Notes under the pieces: model-generated
The model's input: the letters and a program-made list of their open reading frames with translations, nothing else
What the model was told of the DNA's origin: nothing
The model's database searches: none
Part shown: positions 1 to 9,638 of the stretch, piece by piece
Numbering within the stretch: the first letter of the stretch is position 1
Layout of the letters: each line of letters starts with the position of its first letter
Assembly: GCF_003194565.2 (NCBI RefSeq)
Contig: NZ_QICH01000001.1
Location: 1,156,305 to 1,220,304, forward strand
Direction of reading: 5' to 3'
DNA: 64,000 bases
DNA from: Kangiella spongicola
GTDB taxonomy: Bacteria > Pseudomonadota > Gammaproteobacteria > Enterobacterales > Kangiellaceae
Program-made: the position numbers and the translations under genes

Positions 1-78
1 AGGTGAGCAGTAAGCCGAATATAACACAACAGAAACAGTTTCTAATAAAGTCGCAATAAGACGGTTAACCCATAATTT

Positions 79-2031
79 ATGCTAAAAAGACGTGAAGCCA
101 TTAAAGATGTCGGGCGAGAAACTTCAATGTTTTTCGTGCGCTGTGTGGTGGCTTTAGTTATTGTCGTTGGCCTTATGGGCTTCCTCATCGCGCGCGAATT
201 CAAACTGCAAGTTATCGACCATAAAAAATACCGAACCCAGTCTGAAAATAACCGTATTCGGGTGCAACCAGTGGCGCCAGTTCGGGGGTTGATTTACGAC
301 CAAACCGGTAAGCTGTTAGCGCAGAATCGCTCTATTTTTGCTTTGGAGATCGTGCCAGAGCAAGTGGGTGATATGGAAGATACCATTGAACGGTTAAGAG
401 ATTTCTTTCAAATCCCAGATGAGCGCATTGAGAAGTTCTTAGAGCAGGTTAAGTTTCGTCCAAAATTTAATTCCTACGCCATCAAATCCAACTTAACGGA
501 AGAAGAAGTTGCGATATTCTCGGCCAACCAACACTTTTTCCCAGGCGTAAGCGTTGAGGCGCGTCTTGAGCGTTATTATCCCTATGGTGCCACCTTGGTG
601 CATGTGCTTGGACGGATGGGCGCCATCACTCAGGAAGAGTTGGTGCGAATGGATGAGAAGGATTTAGAGGCGAACCGGGAAGTGGGTGTGACTCGCCTGC
701 GTTACGCCGCCACCAGTAAGATAGGTAAGCTTGGGCTCGAGCGTTATTATGAAGATAGGCTACATGGCGAAGTAGGCAGCGAAAAAGTTGAAACCGACGT
801 TCGAGGCAGAATTGTTCGCGTATTAGAGCGTGAAGAGCCACAAGCAGGACAAGATATTCATCTTTACCTTCACCTAGGTTTGCAGCAAAAGATTACTGAG
901 CTAATGAACGAGTTGGGCGCGCGAGGCGCAGTCGTAGCCGTCGACCCATCGACCGGTGGTGTATTAGCGATGGTCAGCCAGCCCGCCTACGATCCCAATA
1001 TGTTTACTGGGGGTATCTCGAGTAAAGATTATAAAAAATTATTAACGCCTGAGCGCCCGCTCTATAACCGCGCGGTTCAGGGGACTTATCCACCAGCTTC
1101 TACTATTAAGCCACACTTAGCATTTATCGGTCTCAAGGATGGTGTCATTACACCAAATACTCGAATTGCTGATCCGGGTTGGTTTTCATTGCCGAATAAT
1201 GACCACCGCTATCGTGACTGGAAGCGATGGGGCCATGGCGCTACAGTCGATGTGATGCAGGCCATTGTCGAGTCGTGCGATACCTTCTTTTACGATTTGT
1301 CGGTGCGTTTAGGGATTAACCGAATTCACGAGGGCATGACTCGCTTTGGCTTCGGTCAAAAAACGGGGATTGATATCGTCGAGGAAAAGATTGGTATTAT
1401 GCCGTCGCGCGAGTGGAAAAGAGCGGCTAGAGGCGAGCCTTGGTATAACGGCGATACCGTTAATATCGGCATTGGACAAGGTTTTTGGACGGTAACGCCT
1501 CTGCAACTAGCGAACGCCACGGCGGTATTGGCGAACGATGGCATTCGCTACAATTTGCAATTGGTGAAAGAGTTTTCGCAAGACAACCGCTACCAGTCGA
1601 ATACGCCGGTGATGTCTTATCACCAGATTAATACTGGCGATGGTAGCTGGCTCGATTTAGTAAAAGAAAGCATGAAAAAAGTCGCTGAGCCACCAAGGGG
1701 AACGGCGAGAAGTGCTTTTGCTGACGCTGAATATGTGGTCGCGGGTAAAACCGGTACGGCACAGGTTAAGAGTATCGCTCAGGATGAGGAGTACGATGCC
1801 ACAAAAATAGCAGAAGAATTCCATGATAATGCCCTATTTATCGGTTACGCTCCTTTTGAACAGCCGAAAATAGCCTTAGCGGTGATGATGGAAAATGCCG
1901 GTGGTGGCGGCTCAAATGCTGCACCACTGGCTAGAGAAATCATGGATTACTACCTGCTTGAAGCGTTAAAGCCAGAGCAAAGCGATGAGCTAACCAACGA
2001 CGAGGAGAACAGTGATGGCGCTACGAACTAG
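79..2031 (+). CDS. mrdA: Penicillin-binding protein 2, peptidoglycan D,D-transpeptidase
   Basis: This is the elongasome transpeptidase that cross-links lateral wall peptidoglycan together with RodA. The 650-residue length is normal for the family. A single N-terminal membrane segment lies at about residues 18-38, followed by the PBP dimerisation region and a C-terminal transpeptidase domain. The three penicillin-binding motifs are visible: STIK with the nucleophile Ser341, SCD at Ser399, and KTGT at Lys557. It opens a + strand operon; its 3' end overlaps rodA, as expected for an obligate partner pair. The start has no strong ribosome-binding site. The identity is very secure. Confidence 0.97.
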   Translation: MLKRREAIKDVGRETSMFFVRCVVALVIVVGLMGFLIAREFKLQVIDHKKYRTQSENNRIRVQPVAPVRGLIYDQTGKLLAQNRSIFALEIVPEQVGDMEDTIERLRDFFQIPDERIEKFLEQVKFRPKFNSYAIKSNLTEEEVAIFSANQHFFPGVSVEARLERYYPYGATLVHVLGRMGAITQEELVRMDEKDLEANREVGVTRLRYAATSKIGKLGLERYYEDRLHGEVGSEKVETDVRGRIVRVLEREEPQAGQDIHLYLHLGLQQKITELMNELGARGAVVAVDPSTGGVLAMVSQPAYDPNMFTGGISSKDYKKLLTPERPLYNRAVQGTYPPASTIKPHLAFIGLKDGVITPNTRIADPGWFSLPNNDHRYRDWKRWGHGATVDVMQAIVESCDTFFYDLSVRLGINRIHEGMTRFGFGQKTGIDIVEEKIGIMPSREWKRAARGEPWYNGDTVNIGIGQGFWTVTPLQLANATAVLANDGIRYNLQLVKEFSQDNRYQSNTPVMSYHQINTGDGSWLDLVKESMKKVAEPPRGTARSAFADAEYVVAGKTGTAQVKSIAQDEEYDATKIAEEFHDNALFIGYAPFEQPKIALAVMMENAGGGGSNAAPLAREIMDYYLLEALKPEQSDELTNDEENSDGATN

Positions 2032-3139
2032 TGCTGCCAATACGCATAAAGCTCGTAGCAGTTTACTGTGGCGATTGCATATTGATGTGCCACTGCTGTT
2101 TGGACTTTGTGCGCTGATGGGCTTTAGTTTACTGGTGGTATATAGCGCTGGTGGCGAAAGTTTGGCGCTGGTTGAAAAGCAACTGGTTCGATTCGGCGCC
2201 GGCATGGTGGTGATGCTAATGTTGGCGCAGGTTTCGCCGAGGACGCTTAAAGAATGGGCGCCACTATTCTTTGTGGTAGGCATTGGTTTTTTGTTGGCGG
2301 TTCTCTTTTTTGGAGAGTCGAGCAAAGGGGCGCAGCGTTGGATTGATATAGGTGTTCGTTTCCAGCCTTCGGAAATTATGAAGCTGGCTGTGCCTATTAT
2401 GGTGGCGGCTTTCTTAGCGGATAAAGCGTTACCACCAAGCTTTAAGCATTTAGTCATCAGCTTAGCATTGGTGTTAACTCCTACTGTGTTGATTATGATT
2501 CAGCCGGACTTAGGAACTTCGTTATTGATTGCTGCGTCCGGTTTCTTCGTGATCTTTTTTGCGGGACTGCGCTGGAAGTACATTGTCAGTGCGCTTGGTA
2601 TCGCAGCAATTTTGGCACCGATCATGTGGTACTTCACTATGGAGGAGTATCAAAAAGGGCGCGTACTGACATTTTTAAACCCTGAAAGCGATCCACTGGG
2701 CTCGGGTTATCATATTATCCAGTCGCAAATTGCTATCGGTTCTGGCGGACTTTATGGGAAGGGCTGGCTCAATGGAACTCAATCCCAATTAGAGTTTTTA
2801 CCGGAACGTCATACCGACTTTATTTTTGCGGTTCTGGGCGAAGAGTTTGGTTTAATCGGCATTATTATTTTGCTCGCGATATATTTGTTTGTTATCTGGC
2901 GAGGGCTCTATATCAGCCTGCAAGGACAAGACAGTTTTAGTCGTTTGCTAGGCGCAGCTTTGACCCTAACCTTTTTTGTTTATTTGTTCGTAAATATAGG
3001 GATGGTCAGTGGCTTGTTACCGGTGGTCGGGTTACCATTACCGCTGATTAGTTATGGTGGAACCTCGATTGTCACTTTGATGGCAAGCTTTGGAATATTG
3101 ATGTCGATTCAAACTCATCGACGTCTACACTCGGCTTAA
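2015..3139 (+). CDS. rodA: Rod shape-determining protein RodA, peptidoglycan glycosyltransferase
   Basis: This SEDS-family membrane glycosyltransferase polymerises lipid II at the elongation complex and pairs with PBP2. The protein is about 374 residues with roughly ten hydrophobic segments and the conserved SEDS C-terminal stretch ending in LPLISYGGTS. I chose ATG 2015 because GAGGAG at 2002-2007 sits 7 bases upstream; a GTG at 2012 in the same frame is possible but too close. The gene overlaps the end of mrdA by 17 bases, so translation is probably coupled. Confidence 0.97.
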   Translation: MALRTSAANTHKARSSLLWRLHIDVPLLFGLCALMGFSLLVVYSAGGESLALVEKQLVRFGAGMVVMLMLAQVSPRTLKEWAPLFFVVGIGFLLAVLFFGESSKGAQRWIDIGVRFQPSEIMKLAVPIMVAAFLADKALPPSFKHLVISLALVLTPTVLIMIQPDLGTSLLIAASGFFVIFFAGLRWKYIVSALGIAAILAPIMWYFTMEEYQKGRVLTFLNPESDPLGSGYHIIQSQIAIGSGGLYGKGWLNGTQSQLEFLPERHTDFIFAVLGEEFGLIGIIILLAIYLFVIWRGLYISLQGQDSFSRLLGAALTLTFFVYLFVNIGMVSGLLPVVGLPLPLISYGGTSIVTLMASFGILMSIQTHRRLHSA

Positions 3140-3220
3140 ATTTCCGCGCAATCTGCGAACAGACGCGCTGTATTTAGACGAATAATGTGTTGTTTTGGCT
3201 CTGCATTGTAGGAGAATTTA

Positions 3221-4264
3221 ATGAAAAAAATAATAGCAACAGTGTTACTGGCTTCTGGGCTTGGCCTCTGCAGTCTTGAGGCAACAGCTGGCGAAGCGCC
3301 GACTGAGCCGAAAGCCTTTGCTCAATTTATGGCAAAAGAACATGGCTTTACCGAAAGCTATATCTCAACGGTATTGGCCAAAGCTGAGAAGCGCCAAAGT
3401 ATCCTTGATGCGATTAGCCGACCTGCTGAAGGGAAAGATTGGTATGAATACCGCCCGATCTTTATTCAGCAAAAGCGCATCAAACAAGGTGTAAAGTTTC
3501 TGCAAGACAATCAAGAATTGTTAAAGCGTGCGGAAGAAAAGTATCAGGTTCCTGCGGAAGTCATCACAGCCATTATTGGCGTAGAGACATATTATGGTCG
3601 CATTCAAGGTAGTTATCCTGTGCTTGATGCGATTAGCACTTTGGCCTTCCACTACCCGAAGCGTGCTAAGTTTTTTGCCGGAGAGCTAGCTGAATACTTT
3701 GTATTGGCTCGCGAGCAAGGTTGGAAACTGGAAGAGCCGAAAGGATCTTATGCTGGAGCAATGGGCATGGGGCAGTTTATCCCGACTTCTTACCGTCACT
3801 ATGCAGTGGATTTTGATGGCGATGGTAAAATCAATTTGTTCGACAACAAGGCTGACGCTATCGGTAGTGTCGCAAACTATTTCAGTGTACACGGCTGGCG
3901 CATGGGCGAGCCGGTTGCAGAGTTTGTGGATATCGACGCAAAATTGGCCAAGCAGTTCGAAAATACCAAGCTAAAACCGCAGTTTACTGTTGCTCAGCTA
4001 AAAAAAGCCGGTTTGGATTATCAAGGAAAAGCTAAAGATCAGGATATCGCGGGTGTTTACCATTATAAGCAAGAGAATCGTTACGATTACTGGTTAGGCT
4101 TCCACAACTTTTATGTCATAACACGCTATAATCGTAGCCCTATGTATGCCATGGCTGTGCATCAGTTAAGCCAAGAAATTCTTGCCGAATATGATGTTCA
4201 GCAACAAAAGGCGCAAGCAAAGAAATCGTCACCTGCAGTTAGCAAAGCTAACAATGAATCATAG
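3221..4264 (+). CDS. mltB: Lytic murein transglycosylase B
   Basis: MltB cleaves the MurNAc-GlcNAc bond of peptidoglycan with formation of 1,6-anhydro-MurNAc. The protein has 347 residues. A signal peptide of about 23 residues ends near ATAGEA; I see no clear lipobox, so it may be soluble in the periplasm rather than a lipoprotein. The SLT family 3 core follows, with the catalytic Glu122 in the VETYYGR motif and the downstream GAMGMGQFIPTSY motif. A good GGAG ribosome site precedes the start. It lies in the wall operon between rodA and rlpA, a common gammaproteobacterial arrangement. Confidence 0.95.
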   Translation: MKKIIATVLLASGLGLCSLEATAGEAPTEPKAFAQFMAKEHGFTESYISTVLAKAEKRQSILDAISRPAEGKDWYEYRPIFIQQKRIKQGVKFLQDNQELLKRAEEKYQVPAEVITAIIGVETYYGRIQGSYPVLDAISTLAFHYPKRAKFFAGELAEYFVLAREQGWKLEEPKGSYAGAMGMGQFIPTSYRHYAVDFDGDGKINLFDNKADAIGSVANYFSVHGWRMGEPVAEFVDIDAKLAKQFENTKLKPQFTVAQLKKAGLDYQGKAKDQDIAGVYHYKQENRYDYWLGFHNFYVITRYNRSPMYAMAVHQLSQEILAEYDVQQQKAQAKKSSPAVSKANNES

Positions 4265-4282
4265 CCGTTAGAGTAACTAGAT

Positions 4283-5173
4283 ATGATATTGAAGCGAAGT
4301 GTTCAGTTAGTGAGTTTGATCGGCGCTTTGAGCGTTTTAAGTGCCTGTACCACTACAAGTGGTGGTGCAAGTGCTGAAGATGATGCACCGGCTTACGGTA
4401 GCGCAGCCGATCGTAAGATTCCAGATTATGCACCAGACGGAACGGCGAGTTCGTTTGAAGATGGTCCAATCGAAGAGCCAACGCCAAGGGTGGAAGAAAA
4501 AAGCCCTTTCGGTAACCCGCCTTATTATGAAGTTGATGGCGTGGTGTACCACGTGCTGTCGAGCGGTTCTGGCTATTCGGAAACCGGTATTGCGAGTTGG
4601 TATGGTCAAAAGTTTCATGGCCGCAGAACCTCGTCGGGCGAAGTGTATGATATGTATCAATACACTGCTGCTCACAAAACCTTGCCGCTACCCAGTTATG
4701 CGCGAGTAACTAATATTGATACTGGCGATTCTGTGATAGTGAAAATTAATGACCGTGGTCCTTTTGTTAAAAATCGCATTATCGATTTGTCCTATGCGGC
4801 AGCTAAAAAGCTAGGCTACGATCACCACGGCACGGCCCGCGTGGAAGTAACAGTGTTGGCTTCGCCTGGTGGCCCACAAAAAGCAGTCAACCCCGATGGT
4901 GAATTAGAAATTCCACCGATGGAACAGCAGCATGATAACGCCAAGTTGTTTGTTCAGGTGGGTGCTTTTTCTGATGAAATGCGTGCCGATACTTTAGCCT
5001 CGCGTTTGCGTGAATATTTTAAACAGCCGATCAGCCTGACGCCCGTTAATGTAAACGGCCAGAAGTTGCACCGAGTGCGCATTGGCCCGCTGGATGATGC
5101 GCGTGCAGCGGAAGCGATTTTATCGCAGTTAAAGCAATATAGTTTTGGTACACCTCGAGTCGTGACTGATTAA
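4283..5173 (+). CDS. rlpA: Septal ring lytic transglycosylase RlpA family lipoprotein
   Basis: RlpA is an outer-membrane lipoprotein that acts on stalk-free (denuded) peptidoglycan in some species. The 296-residue product has a lipoprotein signal with lipobox LSAC near residue 21, a low-complexity acidic linker, a double-psi beta-barrel domain starting at GIASWYGQKFHG, and a C-terminal SPOR domain (about residues 218-294) that should target it to denuded septal glycans. The gene starts 18 bases after mltB. The complete domain set suggests an active enzyme, although catalysis has been shown only for some family members. Confidence 0.95.
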   Translation: MILKRSVQLVSLIGALSVLSACTTTSGGASAEDDAPAYGSAADRKIPDYAPDGTASSFEDGPIEEPTPRVEEKSPFGNPPYYEVDGVVYHVLSSGSGYSETGIASWYGQKFHGRRTSSGEVYDMYQYTAAHKTLPLPSYARVTNIDTGDSVIVKINDRGPFVKNRIIDLSYAAAKKLGYDHHGTARVEVTVLASPGGPQKAVNPDGELEIPPMEQQHDNAKLFVQVGAFSDEMRADTLASRLREYFKQPISLTPVNVNGQKLHRVRIGPLDDARAAEAILSQLKQYSFGTPRVVTD

Positions 5174-5224
5174 TAAGTCACTGATTAATAATTAAATTTT
5201 AGTTAAGTAGATAGTGTAGAAGCA

Positions 5225-6391
5225 ATGATGAAACGTAATTATTCAGTCCTGTTAGTAATCGTGGGAGTTGCCCTTTGGGTCGCTTCGAATGTGGCCAATG
5301 CTATTCAACCTAGAAAGCCTAACGTGGCTGCCAGTTCTTGGATCCTGATGGATTATGAAACAGGTAACGTGATCATGGAAGAAGCAGCGGATGAGCCTTT
5401 GCCGCCAGCCAGTTTGACCAAAATGATGACCAGTTACATTATTGCGGATCAGTTACATAAGGGAAATATTAGCCTAGAAGATCAGGTACTCATCAGTAAA
5501 AATGCTTGGGCGCAAAATCCCAAATTGCGTGGTGGCTCGCTGATGTTTGTTGAAGTCAACAAATACGTGAGCGTGGATGACCTACACCGCGGAATCGTAG
5601 TGCAGTCGGGTAACGACGCGAGTATTGCCATGGCCGAGCATATTGCGGGTAGCGAAGAAGCGTTTGCCGATCTGATGAACCAATATGCAAAGCGTTTGGG
5701 CATGAACAGTACGCACTTTATGAACAGCACGGGTTTGCCGGATGAGAACCATATCTCAACTGCCCGTGACCTGGCTAAATTGGCGCGTGCTTTAATCGCC
5801 GACTTCCCGGAAGATTACAGCCTATACGCTGAGCGTGAATTTACTTATAACGGCATTACGCAAAAAAACCGCAACGAATTGTTGGGCGATACAACGTTGG
5901 GCGTCGACGGTATTAAAACGGGGCACACTGAAGCGGCCGGTTACTGCTTAGTGTCATCAGCGGAAAAGCAAGGGATGCGTTTAATTTCGGTGGTGCTGGG
6001 TGCTGACAGTATGGGCGCTCGAGCTAGCGAGAGTCGTAAACTTCTCAACTTCGGCTTCCGTTTTTATACCAACGTTAAAGCCTTTGCCGGCGGTAAAGCA
6101 TTAAACCAAGCTCAGGTTTGGAAAGGTGAGGAAGAGAAAGTAGGCGTTGGTTTAGCTCAGGACGCAGTGTTAACGGTTCTGAAAAGTGAAAAAGATGAGC
6201 TGAAAGCGAATTACAAATTAAACGGAAAGCTTATGGCTCCTATTAAAAAAGGCCAAGTGGTCGGTGAAGTATATTTTAATATGGGCGATAAGGTCGTTAA
6301 ACGTTTGCCGATGGTAGCGCTGGATAATGTCGAAGAAGCGGGATTCTTTGGACGTATGTGGGATTCGATGGCGCTATGGTTTGAAGACTAA
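5225..6391 (+). CDS. dacA: D-alanyl-D-alanine carboxypeptidase (PBP5/6 type)
   Basis: This low-molecular-mass PBP removes the terminal D-Ala from pentapeptide stems and so limits cross-linking. The protein has 388 residues: signal peptide to about residue 26, peptidase S11 domain with SLTK (Ser63, Lys66), SGN at Ser128 and KTG at Lys231, then the C-terminal beta-rich PBP5 domain and a short amphipathic anchor containing MWDSMALWF. The start has two adjacent ATG codons (5225 and 5228). The following gene makes or removes D-amino acids, so dacA products could feed that step; this is an inference from context. Confidence 0.96.
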   Translation: MMKRNYSVLLVIVGVALWVASNVANAIQPRKPNVAASSWILMDYETGNVIMEEAADEPLPPASLTKMMTSYIIADQLHKGNISLEDQVLISKNAWAQNPKLRGGSLMFVEVNKYVSVDDLHRGIVVQSGNDASIAMAEHIAGSEEAFADLMNQYAKRLGMNSTHFMNSTGLPDENHISTARDLAKLARALIADFPEDYSLYAEREFTYNGITQKNRNELLGDTTLGVDGIKTGHTEAAGYCLVSSAEKQGMRLISVVLGADSMGARASESRKLLNFGFRFYTNVKAFAGGKALNQAQVWKGEEEKVGVGLAQDAVLTVLKSEKDELKANYKLNGKLMAPIKKGQVVGEVYFNMGDKVVKRLPMVALDNVEEAGFFGRMWDSMALWFED

Positions 6392-6445
6392 CACCGTGTC
6401 GATCCTAAGATCACGGTATATAACTAATTGAAATAAGTTGAGTGT

Positions 6446-7333
6446 ATGTCTATAGCCTATTTAAATGGTGAGTTTCTTAACTTAGAACAAGCAACAGTCC
6501 CGGTCTTAGATCGGGGCTTTTTGTTTGGCGATGGGGTTTATGAGGTGATACCAGTTTATGCTGGGAAGCCTTTCCGATTCTCCAATCATATCAATCGCTT
6601 ACATAAAAGCTTGGACGCAATATTAATGTCCTTCGAGCAAACTGAGCAGGCTTGGTTAAAGATTTGCCAAGAATTAATCGAGCGTAATGATTTCGATAAT
6701 GCTTCAATATATCTGCAGGTCACTCGGGGGAGCTATATAAACCGCCACCACGATATTCCAGAGCTGGATAAACCGACGGTTATGGCCATGATATCGCCGC
6801 TTCCACCGGTACAAAAAGACTGGCAAGTAGCTGATATTAAATGTTATTCCGTTATTACCGAAGAAGATATTCGGTGGCAGCGCTGCGACATTAAAGCGAT
6901 TACGTTATTGGCAAACTGCATGCTCAAGCAAAAAGCGCTTGAATCTGGCGCTGATGACACCATATTAGTGCGCAATGGTGAGGCGAACGAGGCAACATCG
7001 AGCAATCTTTTTATCGTGCGTGATGGAGTGATGATTACGCCACCGTTAAGTGAACAGTTGTTAGCAGGCGTCACGCGGGAGTTTATTTTGGCTTTAGCCC
7101 GCAAAAACGGTATTCGCTATGAAGAACGCCCAATCCCTGAGCATGAGCTAGAATTGGCCGATGAAATATGGCTTTCAAGTTCGACCAAAGAAATCCGCCC
7201 AGTGGTTAAAGTAAATGGTGTTATAATTGGCGATGGCGTTGCAGGCCCTGTCTGGCGTCGAATGTATGTCTATTATCAACAGCTGAAAGAGCAGTTATAT
7301 CAAGGTGAAATAAGTGGTGAGGTTAAGTTATGA
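6446..7333 (+). CDS. dat: D-amino-acid aminotransferase (class IV PLP fold)
   Basis: This class IV PLP aminotransferase probably interconverts D-alanine and D-glutamate via their oxoacids. The protein has 295 residues and begins with the usual AYLNGEF and DRGFLFGDGVYEV blocks; the Schiff-base lysine is expected in the DIKAITLLAN region, and the EATSSNLFIV block contacts the cofactor. Branched-chain aminotransferases and aminodeoxychorismate lyase share this fold, so the substrate is inferred from similarity and from the neighbouring dacA. It overlaps ybeD by four bases (ATGA), so the two are translationally coupled. Confidence 0.88.
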   Translation: MSIAYLNGEFLNLEQATVPVLDRGFLFGDGVYEVIPVYAGKPFRFSNHINRLHKSLDAILMSFEQTEQAWLKICQELIERNDFDNASIYLQVTRGSYINRHHDIPELDKPTVMAMISPLPPVQKDWQVADIKCYSVITEEDIRWQRCDIKAITLLANCMLKQKALESGADDTILVRNGEANEATSSNLFIVRDGVMITPPLSEQLLAGVTREFILALARKNGIRYEERPIPEHELELADEIWLSSSTKEIRPVVKVNGVIIGDGVAGPVWRRMYVYYQQLKEQLYQGEISGEVKL

Positions 7334-7596
7334 CACAGTATGATCGTGACCAAGTGTGGGAATTTCCGTGCGAAATTTGTTTTAAAGTCATGGCGATCCA
7401 CCGTGAAGGAATTGATATGGAAGTGGCCCAAGTCGTTAACCGTCATGCGCCAAACGATTACTCACCAACCTCGAAGCTGAGTCGAGACGGGAACTATGTA
7501 TCCTTGTCTTTCACTGTAACGGTAGAAACACGTGAGCAGGTCGACGCTATGTACAAAGAAGTGCATACCGTTGATGGCGTGAAAATGACTTTATAG
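7330..7596 (+). CDS. ybeD: YbeD/DUF493 family protein
   Basis: This is a small 88-residue protein of the DUF493 family, which has an ACT-like ferredoxin fold. Its function is unknown; the E. coli homologue lies between dacA and lipB, exactly as here. The sequence has the typical opening with WEFPCEICFKVMAI and a short C-terminal KMTL. A regulatory ligand-binding role is plausible from the fold but unproven. The conserved context suggests a link to lipoylation or wall metabolism. Confidence 0.92.
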   Translation: MTQYDRDQVWEFPCEICFKVMAIHREGIDMEVAQVVNRHAPNDYSPTSKLSRDGNYVSLSFTVTVETREQVDAMYKEVHTVDGVKMTL

Positions 7597-7620
7597 CAGC
7601 CAACATTAAGCAGATTAAGT

Positions 7621-8274
7621 ATGAGTAGTGACAACACGGTTATCATTCGTGAGCTAGGCCATCAAAGTTATGTGCCTGTGTGGCGACGGATGCAGCGTTT
7701 TACGGATGAAAGGGATGACAACACAACCGATGAAATCTGGTTAGTTGAGCATGATCCTGTGTTTACCCAAGGGCAAGCAGGCAAGCCTGAACATTTATTG
7801 TTTACGGGTGATATCCCTGTGGTGCAGGTCGATCGTGGTGGCCAAGTCACCTATCATGGTCCCGGCCAGCTGGTGGGGTACTTTATGATTGACTTGCGAC
7901 GCAAGGGAATGGGGCCGCGAGATTTGGTCTCAGCGATTGAAGATGCGGTGGTGGATACCCTGGGTTTATACGGTATAGAGGCCTATCCGCGCTCTGATGC
8001 GCCGGGTGTTTATACCGATGATGCTAAAATTTGCTCGCTGGGTTTAAGAATTCGTAAGGGTAAGTCGTTTCATGGCTTGGCTTTGAATGTTAATATGGAT
8101 CTTGAGCCGTTTGCACGGATTAACCCTTGTGGATATCAAGGGATGGCGATGACACACGTCGCTGAGCGTGGTGGTCCCGAGACTCTGGAAAGAATTCAGC
8201 CAGATTTAGTGGATCAATTATGCAACAAATTAGGCTATAATAGCCGTCTTGAAATGAAGGGCCTACCTGAGTAA
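7621..8274 (+). CDS. lipB: Octanoyl-[acyl carrier protein]:protein octanoyltransferase
   Basis: LipB transfers octanoate from acyl carrier protein to lipoyl domains of 2-oxoacid dehydrogenases and the glycine cleavage H protein, the first step of endogenous lipoate synthesis. The 217 residues show the [16 protein letters not shown] motif and the catalytic cysteine in [12 protein letters not shown]. It starts 24 bases after ybeD and directly precedes lipA, which adds the sulfurs. Confidence 0.97.
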   Translation: MSSDNTVIIRELGHQSYVPVWRRMQRFTDERDDNTTDEIWLVEHDPVFTQGQAGKPEHLLFTGDIPVVQVDRGGQVTYHGPGQLVGYFMIDLRRKGMGPRDLVSAIEDAVVDTLGLYGIEAYPRSDAPGVYTDDAKICSLGLRIRKGKSFHGLALNVNMDLEPFARINPCGYQGMAMTHVAERGGPETLERIQPDLVDQLCNKLGYNSRLEMKGLPE

Positions 8275-8298
8275 TTGGGTAAGGTTTAAGTACTGTTT

Positions 8299-9297
8299 AT
8301 GTCAAAACCTGAGTCTGTTGCACAAACAGCGCCTCGTGAGAAGAAAGTTACGGGCAAAGTCGTACCGGGTCACAAAATGCGCGCCGAAGAGAAAATGGCA
8401 CGTATTCCTGTAAAAATTATGCCAACTGAAGAGATGCCGCGTAAGCCGGACTGGATCCGTGTGCGCCTTCCGAATGGCAACCAAATCACCAAGATTAAAG
8501 ACATGTTACGCAACAAAAAGCTTCACACTGTGTGTGAAGAAGCTTCTTGCCCTAACTTGCCTGAGTGTTTTGGTCACGGTACCGCAACCTTTATGATTAT
8601 GGGTGATATCTGTACCCGTCGCTGTCCTTTCTGTGATGTAGCACATGGTCGTCCGTTGCCGCTTGATCCAGAAGAGCCAAAGCATTTGGCAGACTCGGTA
8701 AAGTCGATGAAACTAAATTACGTGGTCATTACTTCGGTCGACCGCGATGATTTACGCGACGGTGGTGCTGCTCATATCACTGAATGTGTTCGAGTGGCAA
8801 AAGAAGAAAACCCTGAGCTTAAAGTTGAAGTCTTGGTGCCAGATTTCCGTGGTCGCATGGAAGTGGCATTGGATAAGATGGCCGATGGCTTACCGGATGT
8901 TTTTAACCACAACCTTGAGACTGTGCCACGCTTATATAAGCAAGCACGTCCTGGGGCGGACTATCAATGGTCGCTTGATTTACTGAAAAAGTTTAAAGAG
9001 CGCTATCCAGGTATTCCAACCAAGTCAGGCTTAATGATCGGTCTGGGTGAAACCAACGAAGAAATTATCGAAGTGTTAAAAGACCTTCGAGCGCATGGCG
9101 TCGATATGTTGACTATGGGTCAGTATTTACAACCAAGTAAATACCATCACCCAGTGAAACGCTTTATGCCACCGCATGAGTTTGATGAGTTAGGTAAGAT
9201 TGCAGAAGATATGGGCTTTACTAACGTGGCTAGCGGACCAATGGTGAGATCCTCGTATCATGCAGATCAGCAAGCTGCGGGTAAAAAAGTCAGCTAA
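8299..9297 (+). CDS. lipA: Lipoyl synthase, radical SAM
   Basis: LipA inserts two sulfur atoms into protein-bound octanoyl groups. The 332-residue protein has the auxiliary-cluster cysteines Cys79, Cys84 and Cys90 and the radical SAM triplet Cys105, Cys109 and Cys112 in CTRRCPFC, followed by the TIM-barrel core and the terminal RSSYHADQQ segment with its conserved Ser. It ends the wall/lipoate operon. A weak hairpin (GCGGG/CCCGC with a run of five T) overlaps its stop codon at 9277-9310. Confidence 0.98.
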   Translation: MSKPESVAQTAPREKKVTGKVVPGHKMRAEEKMARIPVKIMPTEEMPRKPDWIRVRLPNGNQITKIKDMLRNKKLHTVCEEASCPNLPECFGHGTATFMIMGDICTRRCPFCDVAHGRPLPLDPEEPKHLADSVKSMKLNYVVITSVDRDDLRDGGAAHITECVRVAKEENPELKVEVLVPDFRGRMEVALDKMADGLPDVFNHNLETVPRLYKQARPGADYQWSLDLLKKFKERYPGIPTKSGLMIGLGETNEEIIEVLKDLRAHGVDMLTMGQYLQPSKYHHPVKRFMPPHEFDELGKIAEDMGFTNVASGPMVRSSYHADQQAAGKKVS

Positions 9298-9310
9298 AAG
9301 CCCGCTTTTT
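9277..9310 (+). terminator. Weak hairpin overlapping lipA stop
   Basis: GCGGG at 9277-9281 pairs with CCCGC at 9301-9305 and is followed by five T. The loop is long (19 bases), so this is at best a weak intrinsic terminator for the lipA operon. Confidence 0.4.
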
Positions 9311-9334
9311 GTAAGTTATGCGGATTTAAAAATT

Positions 9335-9350
9335 TTGCTTTTCGAAGCAA
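9335..9350. other. Short hairpin with TTCG loop
   Basis: TTGCTT at 9335-9340 and AAGCAA at 9345-9350 form a six-pair stem around a TTCG tetraloop. The + strand has no T tract after it, so it is an RNA-stabilising hairpin or part of the structured lipA 3' region rather than a clear terminator. Confidence 0.45.
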
Positions 9351-9356
9351 GCATCT

Positions 9357-9427
9357 CAAGCTTGTTATTCTGATGTGAGACTGAAGGGTAACCTTAGGTC
9401 TCCATCAAGAGCTTTAAAACAAGCTTG
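9357..9427. repeat. Nested inverted repeat in the lipA-slyD gap
   Basis: The 341-base gap between lipA and the FKBP gene contains a layered palindrome. The outer arms are CAAGCTTGTT (9357-9366) and AACAAGCTTG (9418-9427). Inside, GATG (9372-9375) and GAGAC (9377-9381) pair with GTCTC (9398-9402) and CATC (9403-9406) with one bulged base; an inner AGG/CCT pair closes a short loop. T5 follows a little downstream (about 9435). It could be a long terminator, an mRNA 3' stabiliser or a structured RNA. The rest of the gap (9436-9620) shows no ORF and no strong promoter to my eye. Confidence 0.6.
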
Positions 9428-9638
9428 CTCAAGTGTTTTTAAGACTGGGGTTGTAATTAATTCTATGATCCCCATGTTTATTTCTAGCATTAGGCTAATC
9501 ACAATTTAATACTCTGTATAAGAGTTTCCCTGTTGAATCTTAGACTTCATATTCTTTTATCTCCCAGAGTGTAGTTCCCGTACTCCAGCGGATGCATGCC
9601 GTTTGAGTAAAATTTTGTAAAAAGTAAGAGAGTAATTT

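Noticed and set aside
1..6. AGG TGA at the window start, possible 3' end of rlmH
   Set aside because: rlmH often precedes mrdA and may end in Arg-stop, but six bases cannot be assigned.
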